Part shown: one piece after another, positions 1-9,428 of the stretch | How positions within the stretch are numbered: position 1 is the first letter of the stretch | Layout: the number at the start of each line of letters is the position of its first letter | Origin: Pseudarthrobacter chlorophenolicus A6 | GTDB lineage: Bacteria > Actinomycetota > Actinomycetes > Actinomycetales > Micrococcaceae | DNA length: 64,000 bases | Direction: 5' to 3' | Assembly: GCF_000022025.1 (NCBI RefSeq) | Contig: NC_011886.1 | Location: 3,203,209-3,267,208, forward strand | Made by a program: the position numbers and the translations under genes | The notes under the pieces: generated by a model | Told to the model about the DNA's origin: nothing | The model's database searches: none | Seen by the model: the letters and a program-made list of their open reading frames with translations, nothing else

Positions 1-1
1 C

Positions 2-3000
2 GCGGACCAGACCTCCACCAACCCGGCCGCGGTGGCCGCAGCCGGGTTCCCCGCCCGGTCCCAGGGCAACACCGGCGTGGTGCCGTGCACCACTGATCCG
101 GACGCCGAGGCCGTCCCCCCGGTCGCAGCAGCGCCCGAAGGCTGCGTCCCCTCGCACAACACACTGGACATCCCCAATGTCACTACTGACGTGGGCCTGT
201 CACCGCCCTACAACTCGCTGTTCACCCTGTTCGGCCAGTTCTTCGACCACGGCATCGACCAGACCGTCAAGGGCGGTGGAACCGTCTACGTGCCGCTCAA
301 GGCCGACGATCCGCTGATTGCGGGGCCCGACCACGATTTCGGCACCGCGGACGACCTCAATCCCCACCTGCGCTTCATGGTCCTCACCCGCGGGCAGAAC
401 CAGCCGGGCCAGGACGGCATCCTGGGCACCGCCGACGATCTCCAGGACGCGCTGAACACCAACTCTCCATGGGTGGACCAGAGCCAGACGTATGCGTCCC
501 ACTCCTCGCACCAGGTCTTCCTGCGCGAATACACCAACAACCCCGAGGGCCGTCCGGTCTCCACCGGCGGCCTGCTGGGCGGCCCGGCGGGTACGGCCGC
601 GGCCGGCGGCATGGCTACCTGGGCCGACACCAAGAAGCAGGCCCGCGAAATGCTCGGCATCCAGCTCCTGGACAAGGACGCACTCAACGTTCCCCTGCTG
701 GCGGCCGACGCCTACGGCAAATTCATCCCCGGCCCCAAAGACGGGCTGCCGCAGTTCGTCACCCGGTCCGGGCTGGTGGAGGCGGACCGGACCGCGAACG
801 GCGGCAACGGAACACTGGTGCCCCAGGACATCCTGTACTTCAACACACCATTCCTGACGGACATCGCCCACAACGCAGATCCTTCGCCCCAGGACACCGA
901 CCACAACCCGGCAACACCCCCGGCGGCACCGGCCCCGGACGCGGACAACACGGCGTCCGCGGACTTCGCGGCCCAGGCTCCCGGGACGTACGACGACGAG
1001 ATGCTGGGTGCGCACTTTATCGCCGGCGACGGACGGGTCAACGAGAACATCGGGCTCACGGCGATACACCAGGTGTTCCACTCCGAGCACGACCGCCTGG
1101 TGGGTGACATTAAGAACGTTCTCACATCGGACAAGTCGTCCCGCGGTACTGCTGCCCTCACCGAATGGCGGGCGACGGCAGGCGCTGACGGCTGGAACGG
1201 CGAGCGCCTCTTCCAAGCGGCACGCTTCATCGCGGAAATGGAGTACCAGCACCTTGTCTTCGAGGAGTTTGCCCGCAAGATCCAGCCGGCGGTGAACATC
1301 TTCGAACCCTTCGCGTTCTCCCAAACCGACGTCAACCCGGCCATCAACGCGGAGTTTGCCCACTCGGTCTACCGTTTTGGGCACTCGATGCTCACAGAAA
1401 CCATCTCGCGGCGCAACGAGGACAGCCCGGGGCCCGACGGTGTGTGGGGCACGCAGGACGACGTGCCGGGTTCGCAGAACGACCTGCCGCTCCTGGGAGG
1501 ATTCCTGAACCCGCCCGCCTACACCGACGGCGGCCCCGCAGGTCCGCTGACCTCCGAGGAGGCCGCCGGCAGCATCGTCATGGGAATGTCGGACCAGGTG
1601 GGCGCGGAACTTGACGAGTTCGTCACGGACACCCTGCGCAGCAAGCTGCTGGGCCTGCCGATGGACCTGGCCGCCATCAACCTCGCCCGCGGCCGGTCCG
1701 AAGGAATTCCGGCGCTGAACGTCTTCCGCCGGCAACTCCACGGCGCCACCAACGACAGCCAGCTCAAGCCGTACGCCAACTGGATCGACTTCGGCGAAAA
1801 CATCAAGCACCCCGCTTCGCTGATCAACTTCATCGCCGCCTACGGCACCCACCCCTCCATCGTTTCCGCCACCACCCTGGACGCCAAACGGAAAGCCGCC
1901 CGCCTGATAGTCAGCCCGGACGCCCTGGCCGGCGAGGTGGCCCCGGATGATGCGGTGGCATTCATGAACAGCACCGATGCCTGGGCCAACAACGGCACAG
2001 CATCAACTACCGGGCTGGACGACATCGACCTGTGGATGGGCGGACTCGCCGAACGGACCAACATGTTCGGTGGCCTGCTGGGCAGCACCTTCAACTACGT
2101 CTTCGAGAGCCAGATGACGGACCTGCAGAACGGTGACCGGCTGTACTACCTGGCCCGCACACCCGGGATGAACCTGATGGCGCAGCTTGAAGGGAACTCC
2201 TTCGCGGAGCTGATCATGCGCAACACGAACGCAAAGGCCCTGAAGGCTGACGCGTTCGCCACCGCCGACTGCAAGTTTGAGCTGAAGAACCTGGCGGGAA
2301 CGTCCGAAGGATTCGCTGCCTCCGGAAATACAGTGGCGGACGATGCCGGAACCGAGTGCAGCGAGACCGCACTGCTGCTCCGGATGCCCGACGGCACCAT
2401 CAAGTACCGGGCCTCCAACTCCGTGGACCCAGTGGGGATCAACGGCCAGGCCGTGTACAACGGCACGGACCGCGCCGACCGCGTCCACGGCGGCGTGGAC
2501 AACGACACCTTCTGGGGCGGAAAAGGCAACGACGTCATTGAAGGCGGCGACGGCGCAGATACGGTCCTCGGCGGCGAGGACAACGACGTGGTCACCGATC
2601 TTGCCGGCGACGACATCCTCAAGGGCGGCCCGGGCAATGACGCGCTCGACGGCGGCCCGGGCCTGGATCTGATGCTCGGCGGAGACGGCAAGGACTTCAT
2701 CAACGGCGGGGCTAACTCGAACGAAACTTTCGCCGGCGAAGGCGACGACTTCGTGATCGCCGGCGAAGGCCTGGACGGCGTCTTCGGCGGCGGCGGGGAC
2801 GACTGGGCCGAGGGCGGCGACAGCCCCGACCTGCTCATCGGCGACTCCAGCAACCTGTTCTTCCTCGACGATTCGCAGAAACCCGGCCACGACATCCTCA
2901 TTGGCCAGGGCGGCGACGACGACTACGACATGGAAGGCGGCGACGACATCGGCCTGGCCGGGCCGGGCATCGAGAAGGTGGCCGGGGCGTCGGGCTTCGA

Positions 3001-4621
3001 CTGGGAATCCGGTGCCTACGATCCCCAGCCGCAGGACGCCGACCTGAACCTGCCGATCGCACCTTTGGACATCCTGCAGGTGGGCGTCCGGGACCGGTAC
3101 AACGAGGTGGAAGCACTCTCCGGCGGTCCGTTCGCTGACACCCTCCGCGGCGACGACCTCACCCCCCGGACGGTGGGCGGCGGCGGCTTTATCGGCTGTG
3201 ACGTCCTGGACCAGGCCGGCATCGACCGCATCCTTGGGCTCGATCAGCTGGTTCCATCCCTGCCAACACCGGTGGAGGACGTCATCAACGCTTCGGCGTC
3301 GAAGGAGTGCCCTGTCCTTACCGGATCCCAGGTGTGGGGCGAGGGCAACATCCTCCTCGGCGGTGGCGGCGACGACACCATCGAAGGCCGCGGTGGGAAC
3401 GACATCATCGACGGCGACCGTTATCTGAGCGTCCGTCTCAGCGTCCGCACGGATCCCGCAGATCCGGCCACCGAAGTAGGCAGCGCCACGTCCATGACGG
3501 CACAGTTCCAGCGCGCCGCGGACGGCACACTGACCGGACCCACACTCCAGCAGGCAGTCTTCGCCGGCAGCATCGACCCGGCGGACGTCGTTGCGGTGCG
3601 GGAGATCCTCAGCTCGGCCGGAGGCACCGACGCCGCACTGTTCTCGGACCTTGAGTTCAACTACACCATCACCACCACCGGCGGCGACGGCACGCTTGGC
3701 TCCCCCGGCTCCGTCACCACCGTGCAGCACAACGGCGGCCGGGACGGCACGGACACCCTGCGCAACGTCGAACTGCTCGTCTTTGGCGACGGAACCGGTA
3801 CCGGAAACGGCGGCAACGGAGCCGACGACGGCGTCACCGAACCACCGGAGGACGAGCCCGTCGAAGGCGATGAGGGCGAAGGCGGTGGCATCGGCGGGGT
3901 CATCCCGGGCGACGGCGAAGTGGTGGTCATCATCGATCCCGTTCCAGACCCAGGGACGGATCCCGGAACTCCGCCGGTTGACCCCGCACCGGTTGAGCCC
4001 GCACCAGTGGACCCCCCAGCGAACCCGGCACCGGCAGATCCGCCGGCCAACCCGGGGCCCGTCAACCCCGCACCGGTTGACCCGCCAGCGAATCCGGCAC
4101 CGGCTGACCCCGCACCCGCACCCGCTTCCGGCGGCGTCGCCGTCAGGACAGTTGATGCCACGGGCACGCAGGTGGGCGAGATCATCGTCGCTGAGCCCGG
4201 CACCTCCCGGGTGGTGGTCCGCGGCCTGGTGAACGGGGAAGCCTACCGGTTCCAGGCGGCCCCCACTACTGGCGGCAGCGCGCCGTCGTTCTCGGCACCG
4301 AGCAAACCTGTTGTCCCCGGCCCGGCAGCCGGACGCCGCAGCCGAGTGGGCGGCAGCGCCGTGGTGCCGGTCCCCGCGGAGCCCGTGACGGAGCAGCAGC
4401 CAGCGGTCACCGGGACCCTCCCGCTCGGTGGCCTGGCCGCTTTCGCGCCTGTCCTGCTGACGGCCCTGGGGCACTATCTGGCCACCGGCGAAGGGGGCAC
4501 CACGCTGGGCCTGGTCATCGGAGGATTGCTGGCAGCCGGCGCCTTGCTGGCTTTCCGGTTCCACTCCGCCCGTTCCAAGGGCAAGGCAGCCCGCGGCGCT
4601 AAGGCCGTCGACAGGGCGTGA
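2..4621 (+). CDS. Animal-type haem peroxidase / RTX-repeat surface protein, 5' truncated by window edge
   Basis: The frame is open from the first base, so the true start lies outside the window; at least 1,539 residues are present. The N-terminal half shows the animal haem peroxidase layout: FGQFFDHGID with the likely distal His, FHSEHDRL, and YRFGHSML with the likely proximal His. From about nt 2480 to 3420 come glycine/aspartate nonapeptides (GGxGxD type) that bind calcium in RTX proteins. A Pro-rich PAP/PVDP linker, a short beta-rich (FN3-like) segment and a C-terminal hydrophobic segment followed by a Lys/Arg tail suggest a membrane-anchored extracellular enzyme. Related peroxidases oxidise small substrates or halides with H2O2. 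Family assignment is good; the substrate is unknown. It ends convergently with the MFS gene. Confidence 0.85.
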   Translation, partial: ADQTSTNPAAVAAAGFPARSQGNTGVVPCTTDPDAEAVPPVAAAPEGCVPSHNTLDIPNVTTDVGLSPPYNSLFTLFGQFFDHGIDQTVKGGGTVYVPLKADDPLIAGPDHDFGTADDLNPHLRFMVLTRGQNQPGQDGILGTADDLQDALNTNSPWVDQSQTYASHSSHQVFLREYTNNPEGRPVSTGGLLGGPAGTAAAGGMATWADTKKQAREMLGIQLLDKDALNVPLLAADAYGKFIPGPKDGLPQFVTRSGLVEADRTANGGNGTLVPQDILYFNTPFLTDIAHNADPSPQDTDHNPATPPAAPAPDADNTASADFAAQAPGTYDDEMLGAHFIAGDGRVNENIGLTAIHQVFHSEHDRLVGDIKNVLTSDKSSRGTAALTEWRATAGADGWNGERLFQAARFIAEMEYQHLVFEEFARKIQPAVNIFEPFAFSQTDVNPAINAEFAHSVYRFGHSMLTETISRRNEDSPGPDGVWGTQDDVPGSQNDLPLLGGFLNPPAYTDGGPAGPLTSEEAAGSIVMGMSDQVGAELDEFVTDTLRSKLLGLPMDLAAINLARGRSEGIPALNVFRRQLHGATNDSQLKPYANWIDFGENIKHPASLINFIAAYGTHPSIVSATTLDAKRKAARLIVSPDALAGEVAPDDAVAFMNSTDAWANNGTASTTGLDDIDLWMGGLAERTNMFGGLLGSTFNYVFESQMTDLQNGDRLYYLARTPGMNLMAQLEGNSFAELIMRNTNAKALKADAFATADCKFELKNLAGTSEGFAASGNTVADDAGTECSETALLLRMPDGTIKYRASNSVDPVGINGQAVYNGTDRADRVHGGVDNDTFWGGKGNDVIEGGDGADTVLGGEDNDVVTDLAGDDILKGGPGNDALDGGPGLDLMLGGDGKDFINGGANSNETFAGEGDDFVIAGEGLDGVFGGGGDDWAEGGDSPDLLIGDSSNLFFLDDSQKPGHDILIGQGGDDDYDMEGGDDIGLAGPGIEKVAGASGFDWESGAYDPQPQDADLNLPIAPLDILQVGVRDRYNEVEALSGGPFADTLRGDDLTPRTVGGGGFIGCDVLDQAGIDRILGLDQLVPSLPTPVEDVINASASKECPVLTGSQVWGEGNILLGGGGDDTIEGRGGNDIIDGDRYLSVRLSVRTDPADPATEVGSATSMTAQFQRAADGTLTGPTLQQAVFAGSIDPADVVAVREILSSAGGTDAALFSDLEFNYTITTTGGDGTLGSPGSVTTVQHNGGRDGTDTLRNVELLVFGDGTGTGNGGNGADDGVTEPPEDEPVEGDEGEGGGIGGVIPGDGEVVVIIDPVPDPGTDPGTPPVDPAPVEPAPVDPPANPAPADPPANPGPVNPAPVDPPANPAPADPAPAPASGGVAVRTVDATGTQVGEIIVAEPGTSRVVVRGLVNGEAYRFQAAPTTGGSAPSFSAPSKPVVPGPAAGRRSRVGGSAVVPVPAEPVTEQQPAVTGTLPLGGLAAFAPVLLTALGHYLATGEGGTTLGLVIGGLLAAGALLAFRFHSARSKGKAARGAKAVDRA

Positions 4622-4629
4622 TCCGGGCC

Positions 4630-6000
4630 TCAGGCCCCGGCCGTCTCTTCGGCCGGGGCCTGGGCGTAGGACGCGGACACGCGGCGGTAAACCGGAGTGA
4701 GGAAGGCCAGCAGTGCCGCGACGATCATGATGATCCCGGCCACGAGGAACACCAGGGCGATGCCCCGGGACGTCCCTTCGCCCAGCAGCGGCGCGAGCTG
4801 CGCCGCCCCTTCACCGGACCGGGCATAGGGAATGATCCAGAACTGGGCGAGCGGTGCGATCAGGAAGGCCGTGACGGGCGCCGCCGCGGATTCGAAGGCC
4901 ATGGCGAACCCGAACACCCGTCCCTGCTTGTTGAGCGGAACAACCCGCTGGATCACGGTCTGCTCGGCTGCCTCGACGCACGGCACCAGCGCCAGGTACA
5001 GCCAGATGCCCACCACGTACAGCCAGGCCCATTCCCGGATGGTGAACAGGGCGCCGAGCGCACCCATGATAGCGACGGCGATCAGCAGGGTCCGCAGCGG
5101 GTTGGCGCCCAGGCCGAACTTGCCGATCAAGGCACCGCCCACAATGAACCCGGTGGAGCCCACGGCGAAGAACACGCCCCACAGCTCCACGGGGAACATC
5201 TCCAGCCCGTACGGGTCCATCAGGGCCATGTAGACGCCGCCGATGAAGTTGTTGAATGTGGAGAAGATGATCAGCGCGAACAACCCGGCCACAGCCAGCA
5301 CGGCGGCGATGGACCCGCGCAGGTCGAAGCCGCCCTGGGCGTCGCTGGCTGCCACCTGGGTTTCTTCCGGCATGCGCAGCGTCAGCAGGTGCAGGAACGC
5401 CAGGGCGGTGAGGACCACGGCTATGGCGATGGTCCAGCCCATGCCCAGCAGTCCGACGGACAGCCCGGACAGCACGGACGTCACAATGAAGGCAAGCCCC
5501 TGGACCATCCCCACCATGCCGTTGGCGTTGGCGCGCCGGTCAGGGTCAATGAGGATGGTGACGGTGGTGGAGAGGGCCACGTTGCGCATGTTCTCCACCA
5601 CCGCACCCACCAGGATGATCAGGGTGAAGATCCAAAATCACGGTTGCCCCAGGTCCAGCAGGCCGGCACCGGGCGTCAGCAGGAACATCACGCCGGACAG
5701 CACGAACATCACCAGGGTGAAGGCGGCGGCGAAACGCATGATGGCCAGCTTGCGGTAGCGGTCCACAAAGGTGCCGAAACTGATGCTGGAGAGCGCGATC
5801 AGCAGCATGTAGGCGCCGCCCACCACGCCCGTGGCGATCACGTTGCGGGTTTCCAGATAGACCCAGAACGTCAGGGCAAACCAGAGGTAACTGGTGGTGA
5901 CGTTGGCCAGTGCCGTGTTGATGAGGATGCCCGCGAAGGTGCGCGACCGCTCCGCAGGGGTTCGAAGGGACGTGTCGACTGCAGCTTCCTGCCCAGACAT
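4630..6000 (-). pseudogene. MFS transporter interrupted by an in-frame TGA
   Basis: Two pieces (6000-5638 and 5637-4630) are in the same frame and together make about 456 codons, a normal length for a 12-helix major facilitator transporter. The N-terminal piece starts MSGQEAAVDT and has membrane segments and an MFS loop (FGTFVDRYRK). The C-terminal piece continues with further helices and ends at EETAGA. The only interruption is TGA at 5640-5638, in the context LGQP-stop-FWIFTL; a Trp codon (TGG) there would restore the protein. A GTG at 5610 could restart translation of the second half. The substrate cannot be told. Either a real nonsense mutation or a sequencing error is possible. Confidence 0.8.
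4631..4662. terminator. Bidirectional terminator hairpin
   Basis: A perfect 13-bp GC-rich stem (CAGGCCCCGGCCG and its complement) with a 6-nt loop lies between two converging genes. Its sequence also encodes the last residues and stop of the MFS reading frame, so the terminator is embedded in coding sequence. Confidence 0.75.
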
Positions 6001-6077
6001 GGGTCCCAGTCTACTGAGAACCCGCTGCCGAGGACATGGCTGCCCCTCCCCTGCCTGGGCATGTACCCCTGTCCGGA

Positions 6078-7268
6078 TCAGCCCGCCAGTTCGCCGCGCC
6101 GGAACCTCAGCTCACGCAGTGCCCCGTTCAGTGGTGATCCTGAGAAGGGCAACGCTTCCAGGTTGACTCCGTCCGCCGCCCGGAGGGCCGTCTGGTTCGC
6201 GGACGTCGCAGCGCGTGCAGGGAGCCCGAGATCAGCTGCGAACTGTTCCCAGTGCCGGGCTTTGAGGTTCTTGACCCGGCCGCCAATGGTCAGTGCCAGG
6301 GTGTCGTCGCCGTACACCAGTGTGCAGGGAATGTCGTACAGGGGCGACACAGCCCAGGCCCCGTTTTCCCCCTGGAGGACTGACATATTCTTCGCGTGCA
6401 GGTCGCCGTTGCCGGTCAGCCAGGCGAAGACACATTGCATGTAGAGGTTCCATATGGCAACGGCCCTGGCCTTGCACACGCCCGCCAGCGCCAGGACGGC
6501 TTCCTCAGCGCTGACGGCGTATTTGGACGACGGCGGCAGGTTGAGGACCTGGGCAGCGTCCTCGAGTGCCAGGCGGCCCAGGCCGTCCTTCCCTGTGCGG
6601 TCGAAGCGCTCCACGAGCAAGCCCTGCAACCCCTTCCGGTCCGTGACAACGCTGCCCTTTGCCACGGGGATTCGCAGGGCTTTGGCTGCGGCAAGGTGTG
6701 CGGCCTCGTTAGCCACGAGGTGACGGTGGCGGGGCGGGTCCAGCTTGAGCAGGTAGCGGCGGCCCGCGAGGGAAAGCGGTGTGGTCAGCATCGATGCGCT
6801 GGCTTTGGCTTGGACCCCGGGAAGACCGTGCGGATCGATGGCGTCCGCGAGCGCGGCAAAGTCGAGTGCCTCCGCATGCGACATTTCTGCCAATGCCGGA
6901 GGTTCCACGGGGTCCTGGCCGGCGGCGACAACCTGGACGTCGCCGGGGGTATCGGAACCAACCGCAAGGAGCAGGCTGAGTTCGTCCCCCAGGCTCGTCT
7001 TGATGGCGTCCTTGAGTACGGTCAGGCGGTGGCCCTCGGGCAGCAGGCCGGCGAAGAACGCGGGAACCGCACCGCCCGGCGCTTCAACCGGTGCATCCGT
7101 CAGCGGCAGTGAGCGGGCTACGGGAGCCCTGCCCGCGGCCAGGTACGCGGGGGTGTAGGTGAAGGCGATCCCGCCGTTGCCGCCGCGGTTCAGGTGTCCC
7201 GCCAGAACCCCGGCTTTGTAGACGTCCGCTTGGGTAACGAATTTGAGGCGCGCCAGGTCCTCAGTCAT
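6078..7268 (-). CDS. hipA: HipA-family serine/threonine kinase toxin
   Basis: A 396-residue protein with an N-terminal HipA_N-like half (GLLPEGHRL, VGSDTPGDVQV) and a C-terminal kinase half. Visible elements are a Ser-rich activation-type stretch (VQAKASASM, about 153-160), the lysine of LLKLD (about 175), the catalytic GNGDLHAKN (Asp about 289) and YDIPC (Asp about 312), matching the HipA layout. In E. coli, HipA phosphorylates glutamyl-tRNA synthetase and causes growth arrest; the target here is inferred only by family. Its start overlaps the hipB stop by 8 nt, so the two are translationally coupled. It appears intact. Confidence 0.9.
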   Translation of the reverse strand: MTEDLARLKFVTQADVYKAGVLAGHLNRGGNGGIAFTYTPAYLAAGRAPVARSLPLTDAPVEAPGGAVPAFFAGLLPEGHRLTVLKDAIKTSLGDELSLLLAVGSDTPGDVQVVAAGQDPVEPPALAEMSHAEALDFAALADAIDPHGLPGVQAKASASMLTTPLSLAGRRYLLKLDPPRHRHLVANEAAHLAAAKALRIPVAKGSVVTDRKGLQGLLVERFDRTGKDGLGRLALEDAAQVLNLPPSSKYAVSAEEAVLALAGVCKARAVAIWNLYMQCVFAWLTGNGDLHAKNMSVLQGENGAWAVSPLYDIPCTLVYGDDTLALTIGGRVKNLKARHWEQFAADLGLPARAATSANQTALRAADGVNLEALPFSGSPLNGALRELRFRRGELAG

Positions 7269-7464
7269 CGGCCGTCCTGAGGTGCAGCCCTACCGCATTG
7301 GCGGCCGCCACGACGGTGGCCAGGGACGGATTGCCGGTTCCCGTTTCGATGGCGTGGATGGTGCGGGGTGACGTTCCGGTCAGGTCAGCCAGCGTGCGTT
7401 GGGTGATCCCCGCGTCTTTTCGGGCTCGCCGGATGCCGGCGCCTATGGCTGCCACATCCTCCAC
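7261..7464 (-). CDS. hipB: HipB-type XRE antitoxin
   Basis: A 67-residue helix-turn-helix protein. The segment from IRRARKDAGITQRTLADL through SPRTIHAIETG is a typical XRE fold. GTG start at 7464 is supported by AAGGAG five bases upstream. It is expected to neutralise HipA and to repress its own promoter. It lies first in the two-gene operon and just downstream (in transcription sense) of three ATATTGCnGATT repeats that look like its operators. Confidence 0.88.
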   Translation of the reverse strand: MEDVAAIGAGIRRARKDAGITQRTLADLTGTSPRTIHAIETGTGNPSLATVVAAANAVGLHLRTADD

Positions 7465-7481
7465 GCGACTCCTTCGGAAAT

Positions 7482-7604
7482 ATATTGCAGATTACAAACC
7501 CTGCATTCCATATTCTGGTTCAATAAAGGAGACTTCGCAAGATATTGCCGATTGTCGATGCCCTTCCATTCTTGGGGTCAACCAGAACCATCAATCTGCA
7601 ATAT
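7482..7604. promoter_or_regulatory. Probable HipB operator array between hipBA and the SDR gene
   Basis: Three 12-mers are visible: ATATTGCAGATT at 7482-7493, ATATTGCCGATT at 7542-7553 (exactly 60 bp apart, about six helical turns), and the exact reverse complement AATCTGCAATAT at 7593-7604. They occupy the intergenic space between two divergent genes, and the third is about 40 bp before the SDR start. HipB proteins bind repeated palindromic boxes, so these are good operator candidates. Confidence 0.6.
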
Positions 7605-7645
7605 CTTTCCGATCTTCACAGCAGATTCAGACATAGGATGCTGCC

Positions 7646-8392
7646 ATGAGGATTGCCGTCGCAGGTGGGACCGGGACCGTGGGCCGACACGTGGTGGACG
7701 TTGCCAGGCAGCGCGGGCACGAGGTGGTGGGCCTGAGCCGCGCCGGCGGGGTGGACCTGGCAACCGGCCGTGGCCTAGACCCGGCGCTGGCCGGGGTTGA
7801 GACGGTGATCGACGTTGCCGGCATCAACAGCACGGCCACCAAGAAGGCCGTGGACTTCTTCACTAACGCGTCGCAGAACCTGCTTGCCGCGGAAAAGAGG
7901 GCCGGAGTGAAACACCATGTGGTGTTGTCGATCGCCGGCATCGACAACGCACGCTCCGGCCTCTATGCCGGGAAGCTGGCGCAGGAGGAATCCGTCCGGC
8001 ACGGGGACTTACCGTGGACCATCCTGCGCTCCACCCAGTTCCACGAGTTTGTGCCGCTGGTGGTGAAGGTTGCCTCGGCAGGCCCTGTGGTGGTGGTGCC
8101 GAAGATGTTCACCGCGCCGGTGGCCGCCCGCGAGGTGGCAGAGGCCTTAGTGGACGCGGCGGAGGCCGGGCCGCGGGGACGGATCCCCGATTTGGGCGGC
8201 CCCCGCTCCGAGCAGCTCGCCGGCCTGGTGCGGACCTACCTGCAGAGGACCGGCCAGCGCAAAAAGGTCGTGGAGGCGCCCTTCCCCGGCCCCATGGGCA
8301 AGGCGATGCGCAGCGGTGCGCTGATCCCGGCGGCGGGTTCCGCCGTCGGGCGCCAAACATTCCTGGACTGGCTGGACGAACTGCCCCGCTGA
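7646..8392 (+). CDS. NAD(P)-binding SDR/NmrA-like oxidoreductase
   Basis: A 248-residue atypical short-chain dehydrogenase. The N-terminus MRIAVAGGTGTVGRHV is a classic GxxGxxG Rossmann nucleotide site. The protein has the compact shape of NmrA/UDP-sugar epimerase-like proteins used as redox sensors or oxidoreductases; no clear YxxxK catalytic pair stands out. It is divergent from hipBA and shares the operator region, so HipB might influence it. It converges with the lipoprotein gene with only 5 nt between the stops. The substrate is unknown. Confidence 0.8.
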   Translation: MRIAVAGGTGTVGRHVVDVARQRGHEVVGLSRAGGVDLATGRGLDPALAGVETVIDVAGINSTATKKAVDFFTNASQNLLAAEKRAGVKHHVVLSIAGIDNARSGLYAGKLAQEESVRHGDLPWTILRSTQFHEFVPLVVKVASAGPVVVVPKMFTAPVAAREVAEALVDAAEAGPRGRIPDLGGPRSEQLAGLVRTYLQRTGQRKKVVEAPFPGPMGKAMRSGALIPAAGSAVGRQTFLDWLDELPR

Positions 8393-8397
8393 CCGGA

Positions 8398-9114
8398 TCA
8401 GCCGTGGGCGAGGATGGTGTCAATCAGCTGGACCAGCTCGGACGCATCGCCCGGGGTGACATCAGGTCCGGCCTTCACCGCCGTGGCAGCCAGGTTTCCC
8501 TTGATGCCGGTCATGGTCAGTGACGTCTGGGTCTCGCCCGTGGACAGGCTCTCCTTGGCCAGCGCTGCGAACGACTGATCCCCGCCGGTCGCAGCGTCTA
8601 TTTCCTGAACTTCCGTGGTGACTTTCTGCCCCGCCAGTTCAGCGGTGAACTTTCCGCATGCCGCCACCGCTTTTCGGGAGGCTTCCAGGTGGCCGGTCAG
8701 CTCCTTGGCATCCTTGAGGGCGATGGCCGTCACCACAATCGCCGTCTTGTCCGCCGCCGAAATGGTGGTTCCTGCCGCATAGGTGCTGTCCTCCGGGATC
8801 TGGGAGTTACTGTCCGTAAAGACGTTGCACTCCGGCGGCGTGAAGACCGCTCCCTTCAGGATTTCCTTGGCTTTGATGATGCCCTGGTCGATCTGGGCCG
8901 CAGGAACAACTGTCAGCGCGCGCCCCTGCGAGTCCTTCAGGGTTCCCACAATGGAACTGAGGTCAGCGTCGGTGTAGGTCTTCGCCGGGCTTGGAGTGGG
9001 GCTGGGCGCCGGTGGCGACGACGTTGCGGTTTCGGTTCCGGTGCTCGTTCCGCACCCCGCAAGGGCCAGGAACACCGTCATCAGGAGCGCTGCTTGGGTT
9101 GGGCGCCTGCGCAT
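8398..9114 (-). CDS. Putative secreted lipoprotein
   Basis: A 238-residue protein starting with a lipoprotein signal peptide (MRRRPTQ, a hydrophobic core, then the lipobox LAGC) and a Ser/Pro/Thr-rich linker (about residues 26-45). The rest is a soluble domain with an ECNVF cysteine and a second Cys in AACGKF, possibly a disulfide. It resembles sensor-type or PknH-like extracellular domains of actinobacterial lipoproteins only in outline. No catalytic motif is seen, and the function is not recognised. Confidence 0.75.
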   Translation of the reverse strand: MRRRPTQAALLMTVFLALAGCGTSTGTETATSSPPAPSPTPSPAKTYTDADLSSIVGTLKDSQGRALTVVPAAQIDQGIIKAKEILKGAVFTPPECNVFTDSNSQIPEDSTYAAGTTISAADKTAIVVTAIALKDAKELTGHLEASRKAVAACGKFTAELAGQKVTTEVQEIDAATGGDQSFAALAKESLSTGETQTSLTMTGIKGNLAATAVKAGPDVTPGDASELVQLIDTILAHG

Positions 9115-9428
9115 AAAGTGATCCCCGTTTCATTTGAGCGTCTTACGTGATGGGGCCAACCTAGGAAGAACCGGCAACCGCCTAACAGAGTGGGCACTAC
9201 CTGTTTCGTCAGTCTGCTGACTAATTCTGAGTCCGGTTGGCAGGACTCTGCCGCCGGACCTGGCGGCCCGCGGGCCGGCTGCACCCTGTGCATAAAACAG
9301 GTGGTGCGGGACGGCCGCGCGGCGAAAGTAGAGTACCCACTACTCGTGTCCCTCCATCGGGCAACCGCCTACATTCGAGGAAAGCCGCACCATCGCCGCG
9401 CGGCACAGAGCGTAACGGGGGAAACCAG
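9115..9428. promoter_or_regulatory. Intergenic region with GTACCC-type motif upstream of the ANTAR gene
   Basis: This 314-bp divergent region carries GAAAGTAGAGTACCC at 9324-9338, continuing into ACTACTCG, about 90 bp before the GAF-ANTAR start. GAGTA-N5-TACTC forms a small inverted repeat. Similar 15-mers occur at 45772 and 54383. GGGGGA before GTG 9429 is the ribosome binding site. Nothing else coding is convincing here. Confidence 0.45.

Noticed and set aside
200..4564. Long minus-strand open frames (550 and 853 codons) opposite the peroxidase gene
   Set aside because: They are mirror frames of a high-GC gene with strong codon bias, show no domain, and have low-complexity Arg/Val/Gly composition.
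5610..5640. Frameshift in the MFS gene
   Set aside because: Both halves are in the same frame; the break is a single stop codon, not a shift.
4618..6444. 608-codon plus-strand frame over the MFS and hipA genes
   Set aside because: It lies antisense to recognisable membrane and kinase domains; the translated product is Gln/Gly/His-rich without family features.
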